Positions 1 to 8,142 of a stretch of 64,000 bases of DNA are shown piece by piece (the first letter of the stretch is position 1; every line of letters starts with the position of its first letter). The translations under genes were made by a program, and so were the position numbers. The stretch is from an uncultured Collinsella sp. (lineage in GTDB: Bacteria > Actinomycetota > Coriobacteriia > Coriobacteriales > Coriobacteriaceae): the NCBI GenBank assembly GCA_900540875.1, contig UQHT01000009.1, positions 1 through 64,000 on the forward strand, written 5' to 3'. The notes beneath the pieces are model-generated. The model did not search any database and was not told the DNA's origin. It worked only from the letters and a program-made list of their open reading frames with translations.

Positions 1-488
1 TGCAACAACAGAGTAACGTAACAAACGGACAAAAGCAAAATTCTATTTTGGTATTGTTACTGAACTGGATAATTATTTTAGGAGTGTACCTTTTAATTCG
101 TATTGTATTTATTGTTTTAGGCTTTCATTTATATACACCCCTTTTAGGCGGTTTACTTGCTATTATACCGTATCTTTTAGGAACAATATATTTATGGAAA
201 TCCTGTAATCAATACAAAATTTGGTTTTATGTATTGGCTATTCTTCTACCATCTATCGTTGAAAAAATCACATTATATTTGTTTGGCTCGTTTTTATATA
301 ATTTAAGTCCGACAAACATTGTTGAAGTTATGGAAACTATTGGTAACAATATGCCATATGTTAACTTCATTAAAAGTCAATCTGCACAATATTTAATCAA
401 TATTTCATTTTTTAATTGGACGTACATTATATGTAGTATTGTATTTTCTCTTGCTTGTGTTTTGTTTTTGGTAAGGCGAAAAAAGTGA
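1..488 (+). CDS. Membrane protein, C-terminal part (5' end outside window)
   Basis: The frame is open from the first base to the stop at 486-488, so this is probably the 3' part of a gene that begins before the window; an internal TTG at 48 is the only nearby alternative start. The visible product has about four hydrophobic segments (a Leu/Ile-rich helix at the beginning, a second near codons 50-70, another near 80-95 and a last one before a terminal VRRKK). The AT-rich codon use is unlike the GC-rich chromosome that follows and matches the conjugative-element genes next to it, so it is probably element cargo. I do not recognise the family. Confidence 0.55.
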   Translation, partial: QQQSNVTNGQKQNSILVLLLNWIIILGVYLLIRIVFIVLGFHLYTPLLGGLLAIIPYLLGTIYLWKSCNQYKIWFYVLAILLPSIVEKITLYLFGSFLYNLSPTNIVEVMETIGNNMPYVNFIKSQSAQYLINISFFNWTYIICSIVFSLACVLFLVRRKK

Positions 489-1011
489 CTGAATAACCAC
501 AGAGAATAAATTTAGATATTGCAAATATTATAACAAATGGATATAAAATAGACTAAATCTGCCGCGCGACGGCAAAAGAAAAAAAGCCGTCGTAAAGCAG
601 ACATATTTTCACGCGCCTTTGAAACGGTGGCTTATGGAAAAGCCGCCGTTTCTTTTTGCTTAAAGCACTTTGACACTCTCTATCCCATGCAATCAGCAGG
701 GGCGGTATATTGGGAGGTTGTCATTGTGAAAAAAGGAAAGAATGAATACATACAGATAAGGAATACCTTATCAAAAAAAGCCCGCCTCCTACAAGGGGTT
801 ATTGCGGCTATATATATGAATTGTCAAATCATCTGAATACTTCTTTTAATTCCTCTGCGCCTGTCCGAGTTTTTTCGGGCGGGCGTATTTTGCGTTTACA
901 GAAGATTTTTTCAAAAACTTTGTCCTCTTTTTGGCAAAGCAAAAAGTCGCCTGTATTATCCCGCGAAAAGGGGAGGTACTACCGCCTTTCGGCAGAAAGG
1001 AGGTGAACACC
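489..1011. other. Non-coding stretch of the conjugative element
   Basis: About 520 bp, AT-rich, with no convincing gene. It holds two hairpins with T-rich flanks: one pairs GACGGC with GCCGTC near 567-593, the other pairs AAACGGTGGCTT with AAGCCGCCGTTT near 622-653. A short frame starting with a GTG near 726 (KKGKNEYIQIRNTL...) could encode a ~36-residue peptide, but nothing supports its use. The hairpins may terminate the upstream gene. Confidence 0.35.
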
Positions 1012-1452
1012 ATGACACCTAATCGCAGGGAATTTGAAAAGCAATGTGCGTTTCAAAAGTTCTGTAAATCAGTGCTGCACAACGAAGCGTGCAACGCCCA
1101 TGAAGAAATTCGTCGGCGCAGAGTTCGGGAGGTTACTTTTTCCAACCTTGCCTTGCATGAGGAACGGCAACTTTATACCGTCGATAAGTATTTTCAAGAC
1201 GAAGAAGCAGAGCCGTCTTATCAAATGGCAGGAAAAGAAATAACCCCAAAACTGCTACTTGAAGCTATCCGGGCTTTGCCCGAAGAACGGCGCAAAATTA
1301 TACTGCTGTATTACTTTGAGGGATTGACTGATATAGAAATCGGAAAGCAACTCAATATCTCAAGAAGTACGGTACAGTATCGCCGGACAAGCTCCTTTGA
1401 GCAGTTAAAAAAATATTTGGAGGAAAACGCTGATGAATGGATTGAATGGTAA
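1012..1452 (+). CDS. Sigma-70-like factor of a Tn916-type conjugative element (orf7-like)
   Basis: A 146-residue protein. The C-terminal half (from about residue 88) is a sigma-70 region 4 helix-turn-helix: ALPEERRKIILLYYFEGLTD followed by EIGKQLNISRSTVQYRRTSS. In size and layout it matches the Orf7 regulators of Tn916-family elements, which drive expression of element genes (family knowledge). ATG 1012 is chosen because AAAGGAGG sits just upstream; the longer in-frame start at 931 has no such site. The next gene, an orf8-like protein, overlaps its end at 1433, as is usual for this pair. Base composition is much lower in GC than the DNA after 1540. Confidence 0.8.
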   Translation: MTPNRREFEKQCAFQKFCKSVLHNEACNAHEEIRRRRVREVTFSNLALHEERQLYTVDKYFQDEEAEPSYQMAGKEITPKLLLEAIRALPEERRKIILLYYFEGLTDIEIGKQLNISRSTVQYRRTSSFEQLKKYLEENADEWIEW

Positions 1453-1537
1453 ACCGACCGAGTACCCGGAAAATGCCCTTGTTCCCTATCCTGTCATTGT
1501 GGCAGCGACAATGGTTGTCCGGCGTTTGCCCAGATAA
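1433..1537 (+). pseudogene. Truncated orf8-like helix-turn-helix gene of the conjugative element
   Basis: Starts with ATG overlapping the end of the sigma-like gene. The first 26 codons (MNGLNGKPTEY..., ending PYPVIVAAT) resemble the N-terminus of the Orf8 proteins of Tn916-family elements, normally about 75-90 residues. After AAT the reading frame runs into unrelated sequence (MVVRRLPR) and stops within a dispersed chromosomal repeat at 1535-1537. The breakpoint is therefore at about 1509-1512. No xis or int gene follows, as would be expected in an intact Tn916-like right end. Either the element was truncated here by recombination, or the contig is mis-joined. Confidence 0.65.
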
Positions 1538-1575
1538 AACCTGCCAAAATAAACCTGTCCCTTTTTGGCAGGTTA
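1524..1575 (-). repeat. GGGACAG foldback repeat, copy 1
   Basis: On the minus strand this reads TAACCTGCCAAAAAGGGACAG followed by GTTTATTTTGGCAGGTTTTATCTGGGC in two short blocks: a stem AACCTGCC/GGCAGGTT with GGGACAG in the loop and a conserved tail ATCTGGGCAAA. The TAA at its left edge is the stop codon of the FtsX-type permease. Related copies lie at 5095, 7665, 34286, 39708 and 53655. Confidence 0.75.
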
Positions 1576-4338
1576 CTCGGCGCTCTTGAGGGCGCCGACC
1601 ATGTCGATCTTGTTGAGGGTACGGTTGGTAGCGAGGTTGACGATAATCGTAAAGCCGAAGGAAAGCACCACGGCAAGCACGTAGCTCAGCGGCTCGACCT
1701 CAACGTCAAAGTACAGCGACGGCATCTGCAAAATGTAGGTAAAGCTCTCGGCCAGCAAGCCGCCCAGCGGTACGCCCAGTGCGGCTCCAATCGCCGTAAG
1801 AATCAACGTCTCCTTGTTGACATAATGGTGCACCTCGCCACGGCGAAAGCCCAGCACCTTGATGGTCGCCAGCTCGCGTTCGCGCTCCGAAATATTCGTA
1901 TTAGACAGCGTAAACACCACCACAAACGACAGGCACGCCGCCATAAAGGTCACAAGCACCACGACCGAATTGATAATCGTAAAGTTTGCCTCATAGTTTT
2001 CCCAATGCTCGGCGGTACTCGACAGCGTAATCCACCCATCGCTCTTAAGACGGTTGGTAAACGCAATCTGATCGGCCGACGAGCCCTTAAGCAGCGCAAG
2101 GATGCCGTTGAGGCGCGCGCTTCGACCGAACGCGCGCTCATAGGTGCCCTGCGTCATGTAAAGCGTGTTGCCCAGATAGTTGAGCGAAATGTCGCTGATT
2201 TTAACCTTGGCAACATTGAGCGACGAATCCTGGACGTGAGCCGTGTCACCCGGCTTGATCCCCAGCACCAGCTGAGAGCTCTTGCTCAAATACACATCCC
2301 CGTCACGCAAAGACAGCGGCTCTTTGGACTCGTCCTCGAGGCGCACATAGTCGTCCAGGTCGTTCGTGCGGTCATCGGGCACCACGATCAGCTGCACGGT
2401 CTCGCTCTTTCCGCCGAATGTAAAGGTGACGTTGTCGGTCATAATCGGCAGCGTCGAAGTCACGGTCACGTTGGAATCATTGGTCGCGCTGCGCCCATCG
2501 AGCGCCGCGCACGCCTGCGAAAAATCGTCGGGATTGGCAACCGCCAGCAGGTCATAGCGCGTGATATGCCCGTACTGCTTGGGCGACAACGCGACCGACG
2601 TATCACGAATGCCCATACCGCAGATCACAAGCGCGGTACAACCCGCGATGCCAAAGATGGTCATAAAGGCGCGCTTTTTGTAGCGGAATAGGTTGCGTGC
2701 AGCGACCTTGTTCAAAAAGCCCATGCGGCGCCAGATAAAGCCGATACGCTCGAGCAAGATGCGCGAGCCGGCGCGCGGGGCCTTGGGGCGCATGAGCGAG
2801 GCGGGGGTCTCGGCTATCTCGTGGCGGCAGGCGATAATCGTGGCGCCCACCACGCCCACGGCAAACAGCGCCACCGACACGAGTGACGACACGATGTCGT
2901 ACGAAAGCAGCATCTGGGGCAGTGAGTACATGTCGTCGAACACCGTAAACAAGAATAGCGGCAGGCCCACAAATCCGATGATGTTGCCGAGTACGCCGCC
3001 AATCAGACACGCCCACAGCGAGTAGTCCACATATTTGGACAGGATACGCCCGCGCGAATAGCCGAGCGCCTTGTACAGGCCGATAAGCGTGCGCTCCTCC
3101 TCGACCATACGTGTGGCGGTGGTGAGGCTGATGAGCACGGCGACGATAAAGAAGATGAACGGGAACACCGTGGCGATGGCCTCAATTGACGAGCTATCGC
3201 TCTCGACGCTCGAGTAGCTTGCGATATTGCCGCGGTCTTGGATGTACCAGGTGCATTCGCCCAGGTCAGAGAGGTCGGTGCGGGCATCGGCAAACTGCTG
3301 GTCGGCGGCGGCACGGCGCTGGTCCAGGTCGGCTTGTGCCTGCGCACGCTCGTCGCTGCCCTCGGCCATACGGTCAATGTTGCCCTGTTCAATCCCAAAG
3401 AGCATATTCGTCTGGCGCTCGGCCGCATCCAAGCTTGCCGGCGTGTCGACCGTCAGCTCCTGAGCGCGCGCCTTCTCACGCTCCTCGCGAATCTTCTCGA
3501 TATTGCCCTTGACCTCATTGATCTTTGCCGTGTAGGCATCCGAATAGGAGTTGAGGCTCTTGGCCCCCTCGACGGTCACGTGGATCGCGGAGTAAGAAGA
3601 AGATGTCGCGGCGTCCTCGCTCACATAGAACTTGTAGTCCGCAGTCGAAGCAGCGCGAAAGGCGTTGACTGTCGAGTCGGAGCTCACGTCGGTAGGATCG
3701 AGAACCTCGGCCGTGATGGTGTAGTCCCCATCGGCAAACTGGTCCTTGGCGCTTTGGTTCGACGAGCTCGCATCGTTGGCGGCAAAGCTCACCGTATCGC
3801 CGATTTTCTTGCCCGAAGCCTTCAAAAAACGTGAGGTCACTGCCACTTCGCCCGAAGTCTCGGGCAGCTCGCCGCGTACTAGCACCGGTTGGTCAATATT
3901 CTCTTTGGAGAGGCTCTGTACGACGACACGCTCGCGCGTCGTACCCACGGCGGTATAGGCGGTCTCGGTATAGATGCCCTCGGCCGTCTCGACGCCATCG
4001 ACCTCTTGGATCGCGGCAAGATCGTCATCGGTCAGACCATAGGTCGACTGCACGTTGATGTCATAGACATTCTGCTGGTCAAAATAGGCGTCGACCGAAT
4101 CACACAGGTCCTCGCAGCCCGCCTTAAGGCCGCACATCACGCTCACGCCAAGCGCGGTGATCACAACGATAGACAAGAAGCGTTTGAGGCTGCCGCGAAT
4201 CGTGCGGTAGATGCCACGGCGAAAAACCGTCGGCACCATATCGTTTGAGCTTTGGGCGGTGCGGTAGGTCGTAAAATCCTGCTCGCGCTCCGTGTTCTGC
4301 GCATCGCGGCGTTGGCTGTTTTGGCGGTCCTGATCCAT
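1573..4338 (-). CDS. FtsX/MacB-type ABC transporter permease
   Basis: A 921-residue membrane protein, counted from ATG 4338; a GTG at 4350 is the alternative, and it overlaps the stop of the ATPase gene. A first transmembrane helix near residues 54-75 is followed by a large extracytoplasmic region. That region includes a charged, probably coiled-coil stretch at about 268-355 (repeated R, E, A, Q). Then come two FtsX-type membrane blocks, near 390-530 and 785-920, with cytoplasmic motifs such as EEERTLIGLYKALGYSRG and ERERELATIKVLGFRRGE. This layout is typical of large ABC permeases of the MacB/LolCE/FtsX superfamily in Gram-positive bacteria, often used for peptide or lipid export. The substrate cannot be read from the sequence. 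Its ATPase partner lies directly upstream. Confidence 0.85.
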   Translation of the reverse strand: MDQDRQNSQRRDAQNTEREQDFTTYRTAQSSNDMVPTVFRRGIYRTIRGSLKRFLSIVVITALGVSVMCGLKAGCEDLCDSVDAYFDQQNVYDINVQSTYGLTDDDLAAIQEVDGVETAEGIYTETAYTAVGTTRERVVVQSLSKENIDQPVLVRGELPETSGEVAVTSRFLKASGKKIGDTVSFAANDASSSNQSAKDQFADGDYTITAEVLDPTDVSSDSTVNAFRAASTADYKFYVSEDAATSSSYSAIHVTVEGAKSLNSYSDAYTAKINEVKGNIEKIREEREKARAQELTVDTPASLDAAERQTNMLFGIEQGNIDRMAEGSDERAQAQADLDQRRAAADQQFADARTDLSDLGECTWYIQDRGNIASYSSVESDSSSIEAIATVFPFIFFIVAVLISLTTATRMVEEERTLIGLYKALGYSRGRILSKYVDYSLWACLIGGVLGNIIGFVGLPLFLFTVFDDMYSLPQMLLSYDIVSSLVSVALFAVGVVGATIIACRHEIAETPASLMRPKAPRAGSRILLERIGFIWRRMGFLNKVAARNLFRYKKRAFMTIFGIAGCTALVICGMGIRDTSVALSPKQYGHITRYDLLAVANPDDFSQACAALDGRSATNDSNVTVTSTLPIMTDNVTFTFGGKSETVQLIVVPDDRTNDLDDYVRLEDESKEPLSLRDGDVYLSKSSQLVLGIKPGDTAHVQDSSLNVAKVKISDISLNYLGNTLYMTQGTYERAFGRSARLNGILALLKGSSADQIAFTNRLKSDGWITLSSTAEHWENYEANFTIINSVVVLVTFMAACLSFVVVFTLSNTNISERERELATIKVLGFRRGEVHHYVNKETLILTAIGAALGVPLGGLLAESFTYILQMPSLYFDVEVEPLSYVLAVVLSFGFTIIVNLATNRTLNKIDMVGALKSAE

Positions 4339-4343
4339 GGGCG

Positions 4344-5045
4344 CTACCACTCGATCGTCTCGATAGGCACGGGATTTTGCTGGACCGTCTCGCTCTCCAC
4401 GCGACCGCTCTTAAAGCGAATCAGGCGATCGGCCATGGGTGCCAGTGCAGAGTTGTGGGTGATAATAATGACCGTAATGCCCTGCTTGCGGCAAGTGTCC
4501 TGTAGCAGCTGCAAGATCTGCTTGCCGGTTTTGTAGTCGAGTGCACCCGTAGGCTCGTCGCACAAAAGCAGCTTGGGATTCTTGGCCAGCGCGCGGGCGA
4601 TGGATACGCGCTGCTGCTCGCCGCCCGAAAGCTGCGCCGGAAAGTTGCCCAGGCGCTCGCCCAGGCCAACCTGACGAAGCGTTTGCTCGGCATCGAGCGA
4701 ATCGGGGCAGATCTGCGCCGCGAGTTCGACGTTCTCAAGCGCCGTCAGGTTAGGAACCAGATTGTAGAACTGGAAGACAAAGCCGACGTCGGCGCGGCGG
4801 TACTCCACGAGCTGCGCCTCGTTGGCGGAGCTCACGTCGCGCCCGTCCACCGTCACGGTGCCGGAAGTTGCCGTATCCATGCCGCCCAGAATGTTGAGGG
4901 CCGTAGTCTTGCCGGCACCCGAAGCACCCAAAATGATGGCGAGCTCGCCGCGCTCGACCGTAAAGCTCGCGCCGTCGAGCGCGTGGATGCGGGCATCGCC
5001 CTCGCCGTATGCCTTGATGACGTCTTTGAATTCGATATAGGCCAT
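4344..5045 (-). CDS. ABC transporter ATP-binding protein (LolD/MacB type)
   Basis: A 233-residue ATPase that would power the adjoining FtsX-type permease. Walker A is GASGAGKTT (40-48), the Q-loop lies in FVFQFYNLVPN, the signature is LSGGEQQR and Walker B is LLLCDEPTGALD with the catalytic Glu present, followed by the H-loop TH. Length and motifs fit the LolD/MacB ATPase class. Its stop abuts the permease start, so the two are translated as one operon. The C-terminus carries about 25 residues beyond the usual end. Confidence 0.9.
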   Translation of the reverse strand: MAYIEFKDVIKAYGEGDARIHALDGASFTVERGELAIILGASGAGKTTALNILGGMDTATSGTVTVDGRDVSSANEAQLVEYRRADVGFVFQFYNLVPNLTALENVELAAQICPDSLDAEQTLRQVGLGERLGNFPAQLSGGEQQRVSIARALAKNPKLLLCDEPTGALDYKTGKQILQLLQDTCRKQGITVIIITHNSALAPMADRLIRFKSGRVESETVQQNPVPIETIEW

Positions 5046-5094
5046 CGATTAATTCCCATCTGGTCGGATAACTCTTTAGTATTACCCATTTCCC

Positions 5095-5147
5095 ACCTAC
5101 CAAAAAGGGACAGGTTTATATTTTGGCAGGTTTTATATGGGGAAACG
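5095..5147 (+). repeat. GGGACAG foldback repeat, copy 2
   Basis: Reads ACCTACCAAAAAGGGACAGG, then GTTTATATTTTGGCAGGTTTT and the tail ATATGGGGAAACGG. It has the same foldback architecture as the copies at 1524, 7665 and 53655. It sits between the divergent ABC ATPase gene and the GyrI-like gene and is not attached to a stop codon. Confidence 0.7.
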
Positions 5148-5318
5148 GCAGCTATAGATAGGGCGCCGGGGAGGCCGAGAAATCATCAACGGGGTCAGGC
5201 CGACCGCCAAACACAACGCACTCATCTCAATCTGTCAGCCAAATCATTCGAACAGCTGTTCGTTTCTATGATATGATTCAACTATCTAAGCAGGCCAATA
5301 CGCAGAAAGGCGGCCAAC

Positions 5319-5957
5319 ATGGCGTTCGACTTTAAGAAGGAATGCAAGGAGCTCTACAAACCCGCAAGCAAGCCGAGCATCGTAACAGTCCCGCCTATGA
5401 GCTACGTTGCCGTTCGCGGAAAGGGCGACCCAAATACCGAAGGTGGCGAGTATCAAAACGCCCTGCCGCTACTTTACGGCATCGCCTATACCGTCAAGAT
5501 GTCGAAGAAAGGCTCAAGGAGTATCGAGGGCTATTTCGACTTTGTGGTACCGCCGCTCGAGGGTTTCTGGTGGCAAGAGTCCCCGAGCGGCGACATCGAT
5601 TATGTACACAAGGACAATTTCAACTTTATCTCGTGCATCCGCCTGCCTGATTTCGTCACCCGAGATGACTTTGACTGGGCAGTCGCGGAAGCCACGACCA
5701 AAAAGAAACTGGACTTTTCCGCCGTCGAACTGCTTAAAGTTGACGAGGATCTCTGCGTTCAATGCATGCACACCGGGCCCTACGACAACGAACCGGCGAC
5801 CGTAGACGCTATGCATGAATACACGACCGAGCTGGGCTATGTTCCCGACTTCTCAGACACCCGTTTACATCACGAAATCTATCTCTCCGATCCACGCAAA
5901 TGCGCACCGGAGAAACTTAAGACCGTGGTTCGTCATCCTATCAAGCGCGCTGAATAG
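5319..5957 (+). CDS. GyrI-like small-molecule-binding domain protein
   Basis: A 212-residue soluble protein. It matches the stand-alone GyrI-like (SHS2-type) domain group seen in many Gram-positive bacteria: a start like MAFDFKKECKELYKPA, a central PPMSYVAVRGKGDPN, a Trp-rich segment (EGFWWQE) and a late motif MHTGPYDNEPATVDAMHEY followed by HHEIYLSDPRK. Such proteins bind small hydrophobic or cationic compounds and are often linked to drug response; the ligand here is unknown. There is no DNA-binding domain. AAAGGCGG precedes the ATG. It is monocistronic. Confidence 0.75.
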   Translation: MAFDFKKECKELYKPASKPSIVTVPPMSYVAVRGKGDPNTEGGEYQNALPLLYGIAYTVKMSKKGSRSIEGYFDFVVPPLEGFWWQESPSGDIDYVHKDNFNFISCIRLPDFVTRDDFDWAVAEATTKKKLDFSAVELLKVDEDLCVQCMHTGPYDNEPATVDAMHEYTTELGYVPDFSDTRLHHEIYLSDPRKCAPEKLKTVVRHPIKRAE

Positions 5958-6030
5958 CGTAGGGCGTCATTTCACGCGCTAGGTTTTAAGCCAGCCAACC
6001 AGCCGCCTCCTAGGCCGTCCGGTAATTATC

Positions 6031-6057
6031 TTGACGCGGCCCGTCGCATCTTATAAG
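6031..6057 (+). promoter_or_regulatory. Candidate promoter for the ClC-family gene
   Basis: TTGACG at 6031 and TATAAG at 6052 form a -35/-10 pair with a slightly short 15 bp spacer. A terminator-like hairpin follows at 6071, before the start codon. Confidence 0.4.
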
Positions 6058-6070
6058 TTTGTTTTGCTAA

Positions 6071-6112
6071 AGCTGGAAAGCCTCTCAACGATGCGCAACT
6101 CCAGCTCTTTTT
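6071..6112 (+). terminator. Intrinsic terminator or leader attenuator before the ClC gene
   Basis: AGCTGGA pairs with TCCAGCT across a ~22 nt loop and is followed by CTTTTTCT. It ends 15 bp before the first possible start of the ClC gene and lies downstream of a candidate promoter. It could terminate the GyrI-like gene (113 bp away) or attenuate the ClC transcript. Confidence 0.5.
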
Positions 6113-6127
6113 CTATCAAGAGAGCAA

Positions 6128-7378
6128 GTGTCGGAAAGCAAAATGTCAGAAAGCAGCGCTTCGAGCAGAATCAAACGCCTGGTCAACACCTATAGCGGTC
6201 TCGTGCTCATGGGCGCCGTCGGAATCCCTATCGGCGTTATCGTTGGCGCCATCTGTGCCCTTTTTGGTCGTGTGCTCCTGGCGATCGGCGCCTTCCGCGA
6301 CGAGCACATCGCGCTGTTCCTTCCCTTCCTCGCCCTCATGGGCTTGGCCATCGTATTTGCCTACCGCACCTGGGGCAAAGGCACCGATCGGGGCATGAGC
6401 TTAGTATTCGACGTAGGTCACGGACGCGAGGACGCCATCTCCCCGCGCTTGGTGCCGCTCATTATGCTGAGCACGTGGGGGACGCACCTCTTTGGCGGCA
6501 GCGCGGGACGCGAAGGCGTGGCCGTGCAGATCGGCGCCACCGTCTCGCATTGGATCGGCCGACGCCTGCCTTTCCGCGACCCCGGCAACACGTTTTTGCT
6601 CATTGGTATGGCCGCCGGCTTTGCCGGACTCTTTCGAACGCCCCTCGCCGCCACGGTCTTTGCGATCGAAGTACTGGTCGCAGGACGCATGGAATACCGC
6701 GCGCTGTTTCCCGCGCTTACAGCCTCGCTCGCCGCAAGCATGACCTCCGGCGCTCTGGGGCTCGAGAAGTTTGAGGTCGCCGTTACCGCCTCGTATGCGC
6801 TCGGCCTCCCCGGTCTTGGACGGCTGGCGTTGTTGGGTATCGCGTTTGGTATGGTAGGTGGAGCTTTTGCCTGGTGCCTTGCCCATGCCAAGACCCTTGC
6901 AGCGCGGCTGCTCCCCAGCCCTTACATACGCGTTGCCGTTATGGGCCTTGCGCTGTCGGCGATTCTGTTCGCGCTGTGGCAGGGGCGATACTGCGGCCTT
7001 GGCACCAACCTGATATCCGCGGCACTGGGTGACAACGGCGAGGCGTCGATCATGCCTTGGGACTGGGCGCTCAAATTCGTACTCACCATCGCCACGCTTG
7101 CCGCAGGATATCAGGGTGGCGAGGTGACGCCGCTGTTCTCCATCGGAGCCAGCCTGGGTGTCGTACTCGCCGGGATTCTCGGCATGCCCGTCGAGCTCTG
7201 CGCCGCGCTGGGATACGCCGCCGTCTTTGGCAGCGCCACCAACACGCTGCTCGCGCCCATCCTTATCGGTTGCGAGGTCTTCGGTTTCGGTAATCTGCCG
7301 ATGTTCTTTATCGTCTGCGTTGTGGCTTATCTGTTCATCATGGACAGATCGATCTACACCCTGCAAGAGCGAGCGTAG
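6128..7378 (+). CDS. ClC-family anion channel/antiporter, possibly fluoride type
   Basis: A 416-residue protein with about ten hydrophobic segments and the ClC selectivity motifs. The first is FGGSAGREGVAVQIG near residues 121-135, in place of the classical GKEGP. The late loop is GGEVTPLFSIGASLG near 329-343. The forms GREG and GGEVTPLF are those I associate with the CLC-F (fluoride/proton antiporter) branch rather than with chloride ClCs; this is a family-level inference. GTG 6128 and ATG 6143 are both possible starts; neither has a strong ribosome site. No fluoride riboswitch could be recognised upstream, only a hairpin at 6071. Confidence 0.8.
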   Translation: MSESKMSESSASSRIKRLVNTYSGLVLMGAVGIPIGVIVGAICALFGRVLLAIGAFRDEHIALFLPFLALMGLAIVFAYRTWGKGTDRGMSLVFDVGHGREDAISPRLVPLIMLSTWGTHLFGGSAGREGVAVQIGATVSHWIGRRLPFRDPGNTFLLIGMAAGFAGLFRTPLAATVFAIEVLVAGRMEYRALFPALTASLAASMTSGALGLEKFEVAVTASYALGLPGLGRLALLGIAFGMVGGAFAWCLAHAKTLAARLLPSPYIRVAVMGLALSAILFALWQGRYCGLGTNLISAALGDNGEASIMPWDWALKFVLTIATLAAGYQGGEVTPLFSIGASLGVVLAGILGMPVELCAALGYAAVFGSATNTLLAPILIGCEVFGFGNLPMFFIVCVVAYLFIMDRSIYTLQERA

Positions 7379-7440
7379 GAAGCCGCCCCGGCGCTCAGAC
7401 CCTGCCGCGCGGAAAGTCCGGCCCGTAATTCGTTACCAAA

Positions 7441-7673
7441 CTGGGACGCGCTTTCCGTAAGAAGCTTCATTCGGAAAGTGCGTCCCGCTCTGAGGTGGAA
7501 TTCTGGGATAGAGCTTCCGCGGAGGGCTTCATCCGGAAAGCGTGTCCCATTCCAAAGCAATATTCCGGGACAGAGTTTCCGCTAGAGTCTTCAAGGGGAA
7601 ACTGCATCCCGCTACGCAACGTCAAACTGGGACGACATTTCCGCCCAGAGCCTTCCCCGCTGACGTTTCCCCA
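7441..7673. repeat. Tandem array of covarying hairpins
   Basis: Three clear hairpins (7443-7486, 7504-7549, 7566-7611) and a weaker fourth (7627-7673), spaced about 61 bp apart. Each follows the plan GGGAC-N4-TTTCCG, a purine-rich loop with CTTCA, then CGGAAA-N4-GTCCC. Stem bases differ between units but pairing is kept (for example GACGC/GCGTC in unit 1 and GGGATAGAG opposite CGTGTCCC in unit 2). It fills the gap between the ClC gene and a kinase remnant. Confidence 0.65.
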
Positions 7674-7720
7674 GATAAAACCTACCAAAATAAACCTGTC
7701 CCTTTTTGGCAGGTTTTAGA
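7665..7720 (-). repeat. GGGACAG foldback repeat, copy 3
   Basis: On the minus strand it reads AAAACCTGCCAAAAAGGGAC, then AGGTTTATTTTGGTAGGTTTT and the tail ATCTGGGGAAACG. It provides the stop codon (7716-7718) of the kinase remnant, as copy 1 does for the permease. It also fuses with the last unit of the hairpin array. Confidence 0.75.
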
Positions 7721-8003
7721 GGCGAACGGTGAAGGTGATCTGGTTGCCGCTGCCGCAGACAGAAGCGCTCCCGCCATGGGTCTCGGCGATGGCCCGCACG
7801 CCGCCCGCAATCGATATCGACAGGCGCTTACCACGCGAGACCGCCACCGACTTAAACGGCGCCGCCGCCTTGTTCACCGCCTCCGAAAGATCGATCGACG
7901 CCATGGTAAAGCCGGCCGAACTCCCGTCCATGCGTGCAAAAAACACCAAGCGCTCCGTGAGCACCGATAATAGCGCACCGGCACTCGTCTTAGTGCTGCC
8001 TTA
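7716..8003 (-). pseudogene. Internally deleted histidine kinase remnant
   Basis: The open frame (about 95 codons, GTG at 7964 or further upstream) begins GSTKTSAGALL and continues TERLVFFARMDGSS, resembling the end of a HisKA dimerisation helix. It then gives DLSEAVNKAAAPF and GKRLSISIAGGV, typical of the start of a HATPase domain, but jumps directly to RAIAETHGGSASV and ITFTVRL, the end of that domain. The N box and G1 box with the ATP-binding Asn and Asp are missing. About 70-80 residues have been lost in frame, and there is no sensor region upstream. It is probably a decayed sensor kinase gene with no response regulator nearby. Confidence 0.5.
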
Positions 8004-8142
8004 GCAGGTCAATGAGCGTATTTTAAAAAGCAAGGTTAGGGCTTAGTCGGACTTAAGGCACGAGCGGCTTCGCATCTCACTCTGCAAGCAACGCCTGCGC
8101 ATCGAGCGCACTTGCCGCACGGACAATGCGGCCGCCCGCAGT

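Noticed and set aside
5958..6127. Fluoride riboswitch upstream of the ClC-family gene
   Set aside because: The conserved fluoride aptamer sequence could not be found; only a simple terminator-like hairpin is present.
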